From contig JAFDXE010000008.1 in the NCBI GenBank assembly GCA_018268085.1, forward strand, positions 1-64,000: DNA of 64,000 nt. The letters run 5' to 3'. The DNA is from Bacteroidota bacterium (lineage in GTDB: Bacteria; Bacteroidota; Bacteroidia; Chitinophagales; Chitinophagaceae). This document shows, piece by piece, positions 8,071 to 16,718 of the stretch (position 1 is the stretch's first letter; every line of letters starts with the position of its first letter). The position numbers and the translations under genes were made by a program. The notes under the pieces were generated by a model, which did not search any database, was not told the DNA's origin, and saw only the letters and a list, made by a program, of their open reading frames with translations.

Positions 8071-8636
8071 AAATGAAAAACGATATCGACGCCTGCCTGA
8101 ATGTATTGCGTAGCGGAGGATTAATACTGTATCCTACAGATACTGTTTGGGGAATCGGATGTGATGCCACCAACCCTGAAGCTGTAGCGAAAATTTACAA
8201 GCTGAAGAACCGCAATGAAGAAAAAAGTATGATCATTTTACTGGCAGATGAAAAAGACATCATTAACTACACCGACCAGGAAGAACTGAAGATCTTCGAT
8301 TATATCAAGGGCATTACAAAACCTGTTACCGTTATTTACAGTCATGCAAAATATTTAGCCGATAATGTGATAAACAAAGACGGCAGCATCGGCATCCGGG
8401 TGGTAAAGGATGAATTTTGCCGGCAATTGATCCGTGCTTTCGGTAAACCCATCGTTTCTACTTCTTCTAACGTTTCCGGGTATCCGCCACCGGCCTATTT
8501 TAATGATATTGATATTAAAATTAAAAACGGGGTTGATTATGTGGTGCAGCACCGCCAGGATGAAGACATACCCGGGGTGCCCAGTACTGTGATAAGGCTG
8601 AATGAAGATGGCAGTTATATAATTGTAAGGCCATAA
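8067..8636 (+). CDS. L-threonylcarbamoyladenylate synthase (TsaC/Sua5/YrdC family)
   Basis: Makes threonylcarbamoyl-AMP from threonine, bicarbonate and ATP for the t6A37 modification of ANN-decoding tRNAs. The YrdC fold is clear: GGLILYPTDTVWGIGCDA, the KLKNRNEEKSM lysine/arginine patch, GSIGIRVV, the STSSNVSG signature and PGVPSTVI. At about 190 residues it is the short form without the Sua5 C-terminal domain. Its ATG overlaps the stop of the GT9 gene (ATGA). A second ATG two codons later is an alternative start. A YciO-like paralogue with unknown role cannot be excluded. Confidence 0.88.
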   Translation: MKMKNDIDACLNVLRSGGLILYPTDTVWGIGCDATNPEAVAKIYKLKNRNEEKSMIILLADEKDIINYTDQEELKIFDYIKGITKPVTVIYSHAKYLADNVINKDGSIGIRVVKDEFCRQLIRAFGKPIVSTSSNVSGYPPPAYFNDIDIKIKNGVDYVVQHRQDEDIPGVPSTVIRLNEDGSYIIVRP

Positions 8637-8706
8637 GGGGCAGCGATAAGCAATCCCAAAAGTTTTGCATTCACCAATATGAACAACGCCGGTTTTACAA
8701 ATTGTT

Positions 8707-9129
8707 TCATTGTACTGCAGTTAAATAAACAGGATTTGTTTTTCTGATAAAAGGTTCATTACCCAGTGTAAAAAAATTTCCATTACCGTTTGTATCGATT
8801 TCAGTTTTTAACCATTTACGCCTGCCCATCCAATTGATCACATTAAATGATCCCTGTGAAACATCACCATTACCAATCTCTATTGTAAATTTTCCGCTGT
8901 CGTTTGTGTCCACTTCCTGTGTTTCCCTGTACAGCAAGGTTCCATCCGGTGCACCATCCAGTATGCTCACCTGCAGGATCATCCTTTTTTTCCCTATAGC
9001 ATTTCCCTCTCCGTTTACCGCAAAGGATTCATAGGTGAGCCCTTTGGGTGAATAAGCAAATATTATTGAACACAGCAGTATTGTCTTCGCAACAAACAAT
9101 ACATTTTTCATCCGCAGTAAATTTTTCAT
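8707..9129 (-). CDS. Small secreted protein, orphan copy of a Bacteroidota surface-protein N-terminal domain
   Basis: 140 residues with a signal peptide-like start, then YESFAVNGEGNAIGKKRMIL, ILDGAPDGTLLYRETQEV, GKFTIEIGNG and INWMGRRKWLKTEID. This pattern matches the module that opens many large Bacteroidota tail-fibre or collagen-like surface proteins (usually NYQAV-R, FTILDG..G..VY.ET, LTIGNG, INWA). Here the module stands alone and ends soon after. It is probably exported. Whether it is a decayed remnant or a functional mini-protein is unknown. A second ATG six codons in (9111) is possible. Confidence 0.6.
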   Translation of the reverse strand: MKNLLRMKNVLFVAKTILLCSIIFAYSPKGLTYESFAVNGEGNAIGKKRMILQVSILDGAPDGTLLYRETQEVDTNDSGKFTIEIGNGDVSQGSFNVINWMGRRKWLKTEIDTNGNGNFFTLGNEPFIRKTNPVYLTAVQ

Positions 9130-9210
9130 TGTACCTGTTTTCCTTATAGCTTCAGTATAATAACTGTATGTAATGGCAAAACGGTTGGGTTAGTTCAACT
9201 ATTAAAGCAT

Positions 9211-9235
9211 AAAAAAAAGCGCAAATCATTTGCGC
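9211..9235 (-). terminator. Terminator for the 9264-9857 gene
   Basis: On the minus strand GCGCAAA-TGA-TTTGCGC forms a 7-bp stem followed by eight T residues, 28 nt past the stop codon. Confidence 0.8.
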
Positions 9236-9263
9236 CCTTATTGTGTGTATGTATGTAAAATTT

Positions 9264-9857
9264 TTACAGGATAGCATAGCCCAATCCGAGATGGATGGTT
9301 TGGCTTTTCCATTTACCGTCAGAATACAGATTGCTGTTTGTTACGTCATTTATATCGTTTAATCCAACAATGTATCTTCCGATAATTCTGAACCTTGAAA
9401 TCTTTACTTGCAAACCACCCAGTAAACTAAAGTCCCCGTTTTTGAAAGTATTATTTACGTTTCCTGTTCCTGAAATACTTTTGTTAATAAGCGCTCCAAA
9501 CTGTGGCCCTAACTGTAACGCTACATTTTTATTGAAATATACATTAACAAGAACAGGAATATTGAGGTAACTCATTTTTGCTTTGCTGATCCTGTTTGCA
9601 TTAAAAAAAGATTGTCCATCACTGCCTTTCTCTGCATTCACCTGGCTGAAATAGATTTCGGGCTGAATACCGATCTTATTCACTTTTACTTCTGCGAATG
9701 CCCCGATATGATAACCGGCTTTATATTCTTCATCAAAAGATTTTCCGGTAATTTTATTCAGATCTGCTCCTGCCTTTACGCCCACGCTCAGCTTCTGAGC
9801 ATGAACAGATCCAAACATCAATAATAAAAATACACTGCTTAAAAATGTTGCTTTCAT
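9264..9857 (-). CDS. Outer-membrane beta-barrel protein (PorT/OMP_b-brl family)
   Basis: 197 residues: a signal peptide (MKATFLSSVFLLLMFGSVHAQ), then KLSVGVKAGADLNKITG, the typical start of Bacteroidota eight-stranded barrels. Repeated amphipathic strands follow (IGIQPEIYFSQV, LNIPVLVNVYFNKNVALQLGPQFGALI) and the end is IHLGLGYAIL. The protein sits in the outer membrane; its ligand or role is unknown. The start is placed at MKATF because the in-frame upstream 20 codons do not look like part of a signal peptide. Confidence 0.82.
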   Translation of the reverse strand: MKATFLSSVFLLLMFGSVHAQKLSVGVKAGADLNKITGKSFDEEYKAGYHIGAFAEVKVNKIGIQPEIYFSQVNAEKGSDGQSFFNANRISKAKMSYLNIPVLVNVYFNKNVALQLGPQFGALINKSISGTGNVNNTFKNGDFSLLGGLQVKISRFRIIGRYIVGLNDINDVTNSNLYSDGKWKSQTIHLGLGYAIL

Positions 9858-9916
9858 ACATGTTAGGTTTAATGAATTCATTTGTTCAGATGGTAATAAG
9901 CAACAAAAATAATACA

Positions 9917-10909
9917 TTAAAATGCATACGATATGCTAAATGAATAGATCGCAGAAAATTTTTGGGATGTGGTATTGTGCAGGTAATAATCCAGGTACAC
10001 CTGGGGTTGAAACATCCATCTTCCCAGGCCATAACTTACATTTATCATACAGGCCAGCGATTGCAAAGAGAAACGTTCCTTATACCGGCCATCTCCATAC
10101 GCAGCTTTTAGTAAATTCTGTACCACTGGTCTTCTTCGCCCAAGACTACCCGAATGATTGATTACAATTTTCTGGTTGCTACCATTTAATAAAAATGCAG
10201 GCTGAAGTTCGAGTTCATCATGTTTAACCAACAGGTTCCTGAAACTCCATGTATGCGATACAGAAAGGTTTAATGAAAATGAACTAAGTGTTGTAGTGAT
10301 CGTATCCCTGATCGTTATCGTTCTGGGAATTTGTGTGAAGGTTACCACAGAATCGAAATATTCTTTATACCTGCCAATAGAATATCCAACTGCCAGCATC
10401 GGTTTCAGCCAGGGCTTTCGTAAACTGACGCTTCCATAAAAATCATTCTTAAACGGATTAACCTCAAAGCCTGTATTCGCTCCCGTTATATAGCGTGTGT
10501 ACGACACAGCCCAGTTTATTTTTTTTGAAGTATAACTATATGAAGGGGTAAATGCATACTGAAAAACCTTTAGCCCGCCATCATCATTGGCAATATAACA
10601 ACTGGCAGAAATACCCACACCACTCTTGTGAAAATAACTAATACCCGGTGTGTAATACAATTTACTGGTTGTTGCCTGCTCTGCATTCAGCGTATTGTTC
10701 TTTACACTAAAAACTGCATTACTTACACCTACAGACAGCTCCACATAACTACTGTCGGCCTGCTCATTCATTGCTTTGAAAAATGCATCATTTGCAAACA
10801 TCGAATCCAATGCAGCCTTCTCTTCTTTGGTGAGATTAGGGACCTGTGCATACAAAACCGAAAACAAAAAGGAAAAATAAACAAGCAGCAGTGGTTTCCG
10901 CATATACAT
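9917..10909 (-). CDS. Exported outer-membrane beta-barrel protein, unknown function
   Basis: 330 residues with a clear signal peptide (MRKPLLLVYFSFLFSVLYAQ, probably starting at the second Met, 10903). After a short helical segment (LTKEEKAALDSMF) come many alternating amphipathic strands such as YTPGISYFHKSGVGISASCY and WAVSYTRYI. The protein ends in SYAF, an aromatic terminus typical of BAM substrates. No family is recognised. Fifty-nine bp separate it from the next minus-strand barrel gene, so they may be co-transcribed. Confidence 0.72.
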   Translation of the reverse strand: MYMRKPLLLVYFSFLFSVLYAQVPNLTKEEKAALDSMFANDAFFKAMNEQADSSYVELSVGVSNAVFSVKNNTLNAEQATTSKLYYTPGISYFHKSGVGISASCYIANDDGGLKVFQYAFTPSYSYTSKKINWAVSYTRYITGANTGFEVNPFKNDFYGSVSLRKPWLKPMLAVGYSIGRYKEYFDSVVTFTQIPRTITIRDTITTTLSSFSLNLSVSHTWSFRNLLVKHDELELQPAFLLNGSNQKIVINHSGSLGRRRPVVQNLLKAAYGDGRYKERFSLQSLACMINVSYGLGRWMFQPQVYLDYYLHNTTSQKFSAIYSFSISYAF

Positions 10910-11024
10910 ATAATTTGGCCGGGCTTCGACTATAAAATTAAAATTTTGTTTAACCCTTACAGAAATTTACCGGTTATATTATCAATTTCTTCCAGATAAA
11001 CTATGCCGTTCGGGAATTAAAGCT

Positions 11025-11032
11025 TACATTTG
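11025..11032 (+). promoter_or_regulatory. Putative -7 box of the DEAD-box helicase gene
   Basis: TACATTTG followed by CGCC. Transcription from here would give a leader of about 185 nt before the ATG at 11224. No clear -33 box. The 314-bp gap 10910-11223 otherwise holds only the palindrome at 11145. Confidence 0.5.
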
Positions 11033-11144
11033 CGCCGTTTATTGATAACATGGAATTACATGACATGTTCAGTAGCCGTTGACAACAGGCATACAAATTA
11101 TCTTTTCTTTTAAGATCATTTCTCTCCCAACGGCCAGTAGCATT

Positions 11145-11177
11145 ACATGTGACCATCAAATTAATTTGACCACATGT
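11145..11177 (+). promoter_or_regulatory. 33-bp imperfect palindrome in the helicase leader
   Basis: ACATGTG and TCAAATT on the left pair with AATTTGA and CACATGT on the right, leaving a small bulge. It is about 47 bp before the ATG. It could be an RNA hairpin in the leader or a DNA operator. Cold-shock helicase genes commonly carry long structured leaders. Confidence 0.5.
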
Positions 11178-11223
11178 AGTTTGCTAACGGCAATCTAGCG
11201 GTCTTCATTTTAAAAAATTATAC

Positions 11224-12951
11224 ATGACAAATGCATTTGAAGCATTAGGACTCAAAGAGGAAATCGTACGTTCGGTAACAGACCTCGGATTTACTAACCC
11301 AACACCCATACAGGAGCAAGCCATACCTGTATTGATTTCCGGAACAATGGATTTTGTAGGATTGGCTCAAACCGGTACCGGAAAAACAGCCGCTTTTGGT
11401 TTACCATTATTGCAACTCATTAATGCTGCAGATAAATTTCCGCAGGCATTGATTGTTTGCCCAACAAGAGAATTGTGTTTACAGATCACCAGCGATCTGC
11501 ATGATTTTAAAAAACACCTTAAAGGCGTGAATACAGAAGCTGTATATGGTGGCGCTTCTATCAGTATGCAGATCAGGAACCTTCGCCAGGGTGTACAAAT
11601 TGTTGTAGCAACGCCGGGAAGATTGATCGACCTGATTGAACGCAAAGCGATCGACCTGCAAAAAGTAAAATATGTTGTACTCGATGAAGCAGATGAAATG
11701 CTGAACATGGGTTTCAGAGACGATATAGATTTTGTATTGAAAAATACAGTTAACCGCGAAAGCATCTGGTTATTCAGTGCAACGATGCCGCCGGAAGTAA
11801 GGGCGATTTCTAAAAACTTCATGACCAGCCCGAAGGAAATCACAGTGGGGAAAAAGAACAGCGGTAACGTAAACATCGACCACCAGTACTTTGTTGCACC
11901 AGCCACTAAACGTTATGAAACATTAAAACGTTTGATCGATTTCAACCCGGGAATGTATGGCATCATCTTCACCCGTACGAAAGCAGATGCGCAGGAAATT
12001 TCTGAGCGTTTGTCGAAAGCCGGATATGATATTGAAGCTTTACACGGCGATCTTACCCAGCAGCAACGCGATAAAGTGATGGGCCGCTTCCGCGATAAAA
12101 CATTACAACTCCTGATTGCAACCGACGTAGCTGCAAGAGGCATTGACGTAGATGGCATCACACACGTGATCAATTTCGAATTACCGGATGATATGGAAGT
12201 GTACACTCACCGCAGTGGCCGTACCGCACGTGCCGGCAAAAGCGGTATTTGTATTTCTATTTGTCACTCTAAAGAAACCTTTAAGATCAGGCAACTGGAG
12301 AAGATGATCAACTCAACTTTTCATAAGCTTGATATACCGGGTGGAAAAGATGTTTGCCGTAAGCAGTTCTTCCATTTTATGGACAGGCTGATACAGGCTG
12401 ACATATCTAACGGTGACTATGAAACGTATTTACCGGACCTGATGACGAAATTTGAACATGTATCAAAAGAAGAAGTACTGCAACGGGTAGCCGCACTTGA
12501 ATTCAACCACTTCTTAAAATATTATGAAAATGCGGAAGACCTGAATGCAAGAATAGATACCCGCCGGGATATGGGAAGAGACAGGGACAATAACAACGGC
12601 GCCCGCAGAAGCGAACGGAATTACAATGTAAGAGACAATGGCTATACCAGGCTGTTTGTAAACCTCGGAACAAAGGATGGTTTTTACAAAGCCAGTTTCC
12701 TTCAGTTTATCCTGGATGAAAGCAACCTCAAAAAAGAAGTATTGGGTAAAGTAGATCTCCGTGAAATGAATACCTGGCTAGAAGTTGACAGGGCAAATGC
12801 TGCTAAAATGATTAAAGCACTTGATGGTAAACGTTATAATAACCGTACCGTGCGGATGAATGAAGCAGATGGCGGATTTAAAAGACCCAGTGACGAGGGA
12901 AGAGGACAAAGAAAAAGAACACCGGTTTCGAGGGAAAGAAGAACGTTTTAA
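11224..12951 (+). CDS. DEAD-box ATP-dependent RNA helicase with DbpA-type RNA-binding domain
   Basis: 575 residues. Helicase motifs in order: Q motif (NPTPIQ), AQTGTGKT (48-55), PTREL, TPGR, DEAD (154-157), SAT (185-187), FTRTK, ATDVAARGID and HRSGRTAR (329-336). After a linker rich in Arg, Asp and Asn comes a DbpA-type RNA-binding domain (about 465-550: RLFVNLGTKDGFYKASFLQF..., DLREMNTWLEVD) and a basic tail. The layout matches CsdA/DeaD/CshA helicases that act in ribosome assembly, cold adaptation and mRNA decay. The long leader with a palindrome is consistent with cold-type regulation, which is inferred. Confidence 0.93.
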   Translation: MTNAFEALGLKEEIVRSVTDLGFTNPTPIQEQAIPVLISGTMDFVGLAQTGTGKTAAFGLPLLQLINAADKFPQALIVCPTRELCLQITSDLHDFKKHLKGVNTEAVYGGASISMQIRNLRQGVQIVVATPGRLIDLIERKAIDLQKVKYVVLDEADEMLNMGFRDDIDFVLKNTVNRESIWLFSATMPPEVRAISKNFMTSPKEITVGKKNSGNVNIDHQYFVAPATKRYETLKRLIDFNPGMYGIIFTRTKADAQEISERLSKAGYDIEALHGDLTQQQRDKVMGRFRDKTLQLLIATDVAARGIDVDGITHVINFELPDDMEVYTHRSGRTARAGKSGICISICHSKETFKIRQLEKMINSTFHKLDIPGGKDVCRKQFFHFMDRLIQADISNGDYETYLPDLMTKFEHVSKEEVLQRVAALEFNHFLKYYENAEDLNARIDTRRDMGRDRDNNNGARRSERNYNVRDNGYTRLFVNLGTKDGFYKASFLQFILDESNLKKEVLGKVDLREMNTWLEVDRANAAKMIKALDGKRYNNRTVRMNEADGGFKRPSDEGRGQRKRTPVSRERRTF

Positions 12952-12972
12952 ATCATTTTATTGAAAATATAT

Positions 12973-13000
12973 AAGGCCCGTTTATTAACGGGCCTTTGCT
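12973..13000 (+). terminator. Terminator of the helicase gene
   Basis: Perfect 10-bp stem AAGGCCCGTT / AACGGGCCTT with loop TATT, followed by TGCTTTTG. Confidence 0.85.
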
Positions 13001-13017
13001 TTTGCCGCAATTGTTCC

Positions 13018-13373
13018 TGCGCATTGGTTCCTGCCTAACGAACCACTCATTCACGAACCAACCTCCTCATCATATCAACTCAATCACCGTTATTTCCGCC
13101 AATATCCTCTGCGCATTGGTTCGTGCCTCACGAACAAACATCAACAAACCACCGCATTGATTCCTGCCTCACGAACCACTCATTCACGAACCAACCTCCT
13201 CATCACATCAACTCAATCACCGTTATCTCCGCCAATATCCTCTGCGCATTGGTTCGTGCCTCACGAACAAACATCAACAAACCACCGCATTGATTCCTGC
13301 CTCACGAACCACTCATTCACGAACCAACCTCCTCATCACATCAACTCAATCACCGTTATCTCCGCCAATATCC
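13018..13373. repeat. 133-bp tandem repeat that includes the 3' end of the metallophosphoesterase gene
   Basis: Three units at 13018-13150, 13151-13283 and 13284-13373 (partial), spaced exactly 133 bp (CCGTTAT at 13087, 13220 and 13353). The third unit overlaps the last 12 codons and stop of the minus-strand metallophosphoesterase gene, so units 1 and 2 carry extra copies of that gene's tail. Sub-repeats with GTTCGTG-CCT-CACGAAC form 7-bp hairpins. This fills most of the 384-bp gap 12952-13335; an 77-codon frame inside is an artefact of the repeat. Confidence 0.9.
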
Positions 13374-14586
13374 CCACTCTCCCGGGGTAACCAATAAAAC
13401 CAAATCCCCTGTTTACATATAATTTCTGTTTTCCTTCTTCATACAATCCCGCCCATTCTTTATACATGTACTGTACCGGGCTCCATTTAAATCCGGGTAT
13501 TTCCACTCCGAATTGCATACCATGTGTATGTCCGCTCAATGTGAGATCAATATCTGTGTACTGGGGCCGCACCTGCGCATCCCAATGGCTGGGATCATGA
13601 CTCATCAATATTTTAAAAGGATATTTTTCAGTGCCTGCATACGCAAGGTCCATTCTTCCATGTTTCGGAAATCTCGCTTTGGCACTCCAGTTTTCAATAC
13701 CTATTAAGGCAATTTTTTCACCTTCTTTTTCCAGGGCTACATGCTCATTCATTAATAAACGCCAGCCTAAATCAGTATGTACCTGTTTTATCGCTTCCAG
13801 GTTTTGCGCTTTGGTTACACCTTCTGAAGGCCATTCTACATAATCGCCATAATCATGATTGCCCAGTGTTGAATATACACCCATTGGCGCCCGCAACTTT
13901 CCAAACACATCCATATACTCTTTCATTTCCGTAGCCCGGTCGTTAACCAGATCGCCGGTAAATAAAATGATATCCGGCTTCTCTTGTAATATCTGATCAA
14001 CGCCATGACTCACCGCCGCTTTGTTTAAAAAACTACCACTGTGTATGTCGCTGATCTGAACAATTTTAGTTCCTTTGAAAGATGCCGGCAGGTTATCATA
14101 TTTAAGCTGAATTTTCCTTACCTGGTATTTGTATTTATTCGAAAAACCATACAACAGGCTACCAAAAATGCCCGAGCCCGCCGTGATGCCCATCCAGCTT
14201 AAAAATGCAGAGCGACTGATGCCTTCATCGCCAATCTTTTCTACCTCCGTATTATTAAAAAATAATTTGCCTGCAATCCATTGAATTCCGCGGCGCAGGT
14301 CATCAGCAACAAAAAATATGAGCGCAGTAATTTTCGCCAGGAACAAACCAATGATGGTAGCGAACAGGTAGGTACGTACTTTCTTCCCTAAAAATCCCGG
14401 TTCACTGTACACAAACAACAAAAAGCCGATGATGGCCAGGATTGTTATCGCCCAGTAGATACTATACACAATCAATTTTACCTTGGGTGATGCAGACTGG
14501 GAAACCGTTTTTACTGCCTGGAAAAAATAAGTATCCAAAATCAGCATAAAAGCCAGGAACATTAAAACCCCGATGGGTGAACGCAT
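13336..14586 (-). CDS. Membrane-anchored calcineurin-like metallophosphoesterase (YkuE-type)
   Basis: 416 residues. Three membrane segments occur near residues 5-25, 37-60 and 72-95, then a fourth hydrophobic stretch (about 125-148, SRSAFLSWMG...) that resembles a Tat-type or membrane anchor. The catalytic domain follows with DIH (180-182), GD (211-212), GNHD (242-245), SHD and GHTHG, all five metallophosphatase motifs. YkuE-like enzymes are attached to the outer face of the membrane; substrates are poorly defined. The last 12 codons lie inside the 133-bp tandem array, and two further copies of this tail lie downstream. A TATTTTTG box on the minus strand at 14604-14611 may be its promoter. 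Confidence 0.88.
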   Translation of the reverse strand: MRSPIGVLMFLAFMLILDTYFFQAVKTVSQSASPKVKLIVYSIYWAITILAIIGFLLFVYSEPGFLGKKVRTYLFATIIGLFLAKITALIFFVADDLRRGIQWIAGKLFFNNTEVEKIGDEGISRSAFLSWMGITAGSGIFGSLLYGFSNKYKYQVRKIQLKYDNLPASFKGTKIVQISDIHSGSFLNKAAVSHGVDQILQEKPDIILFTGDLVNDRATEMKEYMDVFGKLRAPMGVYSTLGNHDYGDYVEWPSEGVTKAQNLEAIKQVHTDLGWRLLMNEHVALEKEGEKIALIGIENWSAKARFPKHGRMDLAYAGTEKYPFKILMSHDPSHWDAQVRPQYTDIDLTLSGHTHGMQFGVEIPGFKWSPVQYMYKEWAGLYEEGKQKLYVNRGFGFIGYPGRVGILAEITVIELM

Positions 14587-14603
14587 AGTGTGAGTTTAAA
14601 AAT

Positions 14604-14611
14604 CAAAAATA
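14604..14611 (-). promoter_or_regulatory. Putative -7 box of the metallophosphoesterase gene
   Basis: TATTTTTG on the minus strand, 17 nt before the ATG. No clear -33 box was seen. Confidence 0.4.
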
Positions 14612-14845
14612 GTTAAATAAGGGAATGGATAGAGTTGGGAGCTGCGAGCCGTCGGTCGATAGCAGAATCTTATTAAACCCCTGAAACCTTATCCTCATCC
14701 CTTTGGAACCTTAGTCAAAAAACCCGACTTTTGCAGCTTAAACCAATAAGCCGATTTTGAGCCGGGCCAACCTATCAAAAAAGACGTTATTGATCCGTTT
14801 ATATTTTAATTTAAAAAGTTTAGTTTCATTACGGGGGAAAAAATT

Positions 14846-15646
14846 ATGGCAAGAACCATCGGGATTGCAAATCAGAAAGGAGGAGTAGGTAAAACAACTA
14901 CAGCCATTAACCTGGCGGCCAGTTTTGCTATTCTTGAATACAAAACATTGTTGGTGGATGCCGATCCCCAGGCAAACAGTACAACCGGCGTTGGATTCGA
15001 CCTGCACAATGTTACCAAGAGCTTATACGATTGCATGGTGAACGAAACAGGGGCAAAAGATGTAATATTAAAAACAGCGATCCCCTATCTCGACCTGATA
15101 CCGTCTCATATTGATCTCGTTGGAGCCGAAATTGAAATGATCGACTCTCCCAACAGGGAAACCATACTCAAAAAAATACTGGAGCCGGTAAAAAATGACT
15201 ACGATTTTATTGTGATCGATTGTTCACCTTCACTCGGTTTAATAACAGTAAATGCACTCACCGCAGCAGATAGCGTGGTGGTTCCGGTACAAACAGAATT
15301 CTTTGCCCTTGAAGGTTTGGGTAAATTATTGAATACAGTGAAAATCGTTCAGAACCGTTTGAACACTGACCTTAAGATCGAAGGTATTCTGATGACGATG
15401 TACGATGGAAGACTTCGGTTGTGCAACCAGGTGGTAAGCGAAGTGCGCCGCCATTTCGATGATATGGTATTCAACAGCATCATTCACCGTAATACAAAAC
15501 TCAGCGAAGCGCCCAGCTTTGGTAAGCCGGTAATATTGTATGATTCAGACAGCAAGGGAGCCGTAAACTATCTCAACCTGGCGAAAGAAATTCTGCAGAA
15601 GAACAATATGACCAAAATAAAAAACGAAGACAAAATAATTAATTAA
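14846..15646 (+). CDS. parA: Chromosome partitioning ATPase ParA (Soj)
   Basis: 266 residues. The deviant Walker A KGGVGKTT (11-18) carries the signature lysine of ParA/MinD ATPases, followed by LLVDADPQANST and VIDCSPSLG (Walker B region). The conserved C-terminal SEAPSFGKPVILYD is present. ParA dimers coat the nucleoid and move ParB-parS complexes. It is the first gene of parA-parB-DUF5683-dapB, a common Bacteroidota order. The 259-bp spacer upstream (14587-14845) has no clear promoter and a decayed heptamer-like stretch near 14632-14665. Confidence 0.96.
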   Translation: MARTIGIANQKGGVGKTTTAINLAASFAILEYKTLLVDADPQANSTTGVGFDLHNVTKSLYDCMVNETGAKDVILKTAIPYLDLIPSHIDLVGAEIEMIDSPNRETILKKILEPVKNDYDFIVIDCSPSLGLITVNALTAADSVVVPVQTEFFALEGLGKLLNTVKIVQNRLNTDLKIEGILMTMYDGRLRLCNQVVSEVRRHFDDMVFNSIIHRNTKLSEAPSFGKPVILYDSDSKGAVNYLNLAKEILQKNNMTKIKNEDKIIN

Positions 15647-15730
15647 AGCCATTAGCTTTTAGCCGGTAGCTTTTAGTTCAGTACTAAGTGGCATGGCTAA
15701 TAACTAATAGCTCACAGCTAATAGCTTAAC
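15647..15730. repeat. Heptamer tandem array between parA and parB (12 units)
   Basis: The spacer divides into twelve 7-mers in one phase: AGCCATT, AGCTTTT, AGCCGGT, AGCTTTT, AGTTCAG, TACTAAG, TGGCATG, GCTAATA, ACTAATA, GCTCACA, GCTAATA, GCTTAAC. It begins at the parA stop and ends 1 nt before the parB ATG. Confidence 0.8.
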
Positions 15731-15731
15731 A

Positions 15732-16646
15732 ATGAGTACTTCTCAAAAAAAAGACGCCCTCGGAAAAGGTATCAGGAGCCTTTTACAGAATATTGACGCA
15801 GACCTGAAAACAACAACCGGCAATTTAAAAACCGAAGTTGTTGAAAAATCAACCGGTGTATTAAATGTAGCGTTAGACCTTATTGATACCAATCCAAATC
15901 AGCCGAGAAAAGATTTTGATGAAACTGCATTAAGTGAACTGGCTGCATCTATAAGAACTCACCATATTATTCAGCCACTAACGGTATCGCCTATAGGCAA
16001 TGGAAGATATCGCCTGGTTGCAGGTGAAAGAAGATATCGTGCTTCAAAGATCGCCGGGCTGAAAGAAGTGCCGGTATATATCCGCCAGGCCAATGAAGAT
16101 AATATTCTTGAACTGGCTTTACTTGAAAACCTCCAGCGTGAAAATTTAAATGCGATGGAAATTGCATTGAGCTATAAACGACTGATGGATGATCTTGGCT
16201 ATACACAGGAACAGGTAGCCGAAAGAATGGGTAAAGAAAGAAGTACGGTTACCAATTACATCCGTTTACTAAAATTACCACCGGATATACAAGTGGCGGT
16301 AAGAAACGGGGTGATATCAATGGGCCATGCACGGGCGCTCATTAATGTTGATGTGGTAGATAAACAATTGTATATTTTTTCAGAAATAAAAAACCGTGGA
16401 TTATCGGTAAGGCAAACAGAAGACCTCGTTAGAAAGATGTACACGAGTACACCGTCTGTTAAATCATCTGTAAAAACCAATTTGCCACCCGCCTTTAAAA
16501 AGATAGAAGATAATTTAGCATCACAATTCAGCACCAAGGTAAAACTCACCCATAACAAAAAGGGTTATGGAAGCATTATGTTTGAATATTATTCATTAGA
16601 AGAATTAAATGGATTGCTGGAAAAACTGAATGTGAATGTAAGTTGA
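15732..16646 (+). CDS. parB: Chromosome partitioning protein ParB (Spo0J)
   Basis: 304 residues. A lysine-rich N-terminus (KKDALGKGIRSLL) resembles the ParA-stimulating segment. The ParB CTPase domain shows NPNQPRKDFDE, GERRYRAS and ELALLENLQRENLNAMEIA, followed by the helix-turn-helix YTQEQVAERMGKERSTVTNYIRLLKLP and SMGHARALI. A C-terminal dimerisation segment ends the protein. It binds parS sites and spreads as a CTP clamp. No canonical parS site was seen next to the gene. The 85-bp gap to parA is filled by heptamer repeats. Confidence 0.96.
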   Translation: MSTSQKKDALGKGIRSLLQNIDADLKTTTGNLKTEVVEKSTGVLNVALDLIDTNPNQPRKDFDETALSELAASIRTHHIIQPLTVSPIGNGRYRLVAGERRYRASKIAGLKEVPVYIRQANEDNILELALLENLQRENLNAMEIALSYKRLMDDLGYTQEQVAERMGKERSTVTNYIRLLKLPPDIQVAVRNGVISMGHARALINVDVVDKQLYIFSEIKNRGLSVRQTEDLVRKMYTSTPSVKSSVKTNLPPAFKKIEDNLASQFSTKVKLTHNKKGYGSIMFEYYSLEELNGLLEKLNVNVS

Positions 16647-16718
16647 TGAACGTTGCCGGCTTTTTAAACAGGAAACGCTGGTTTAATAATCACATCAACC
16701 GATCAACTACACGTAATC

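Noticed and set aside
13157..13390. Plus-strand frame in the 133-bp array
   Set aside because: Composed of repeated HSRTNLL-like segments from the tandem array; no start context.
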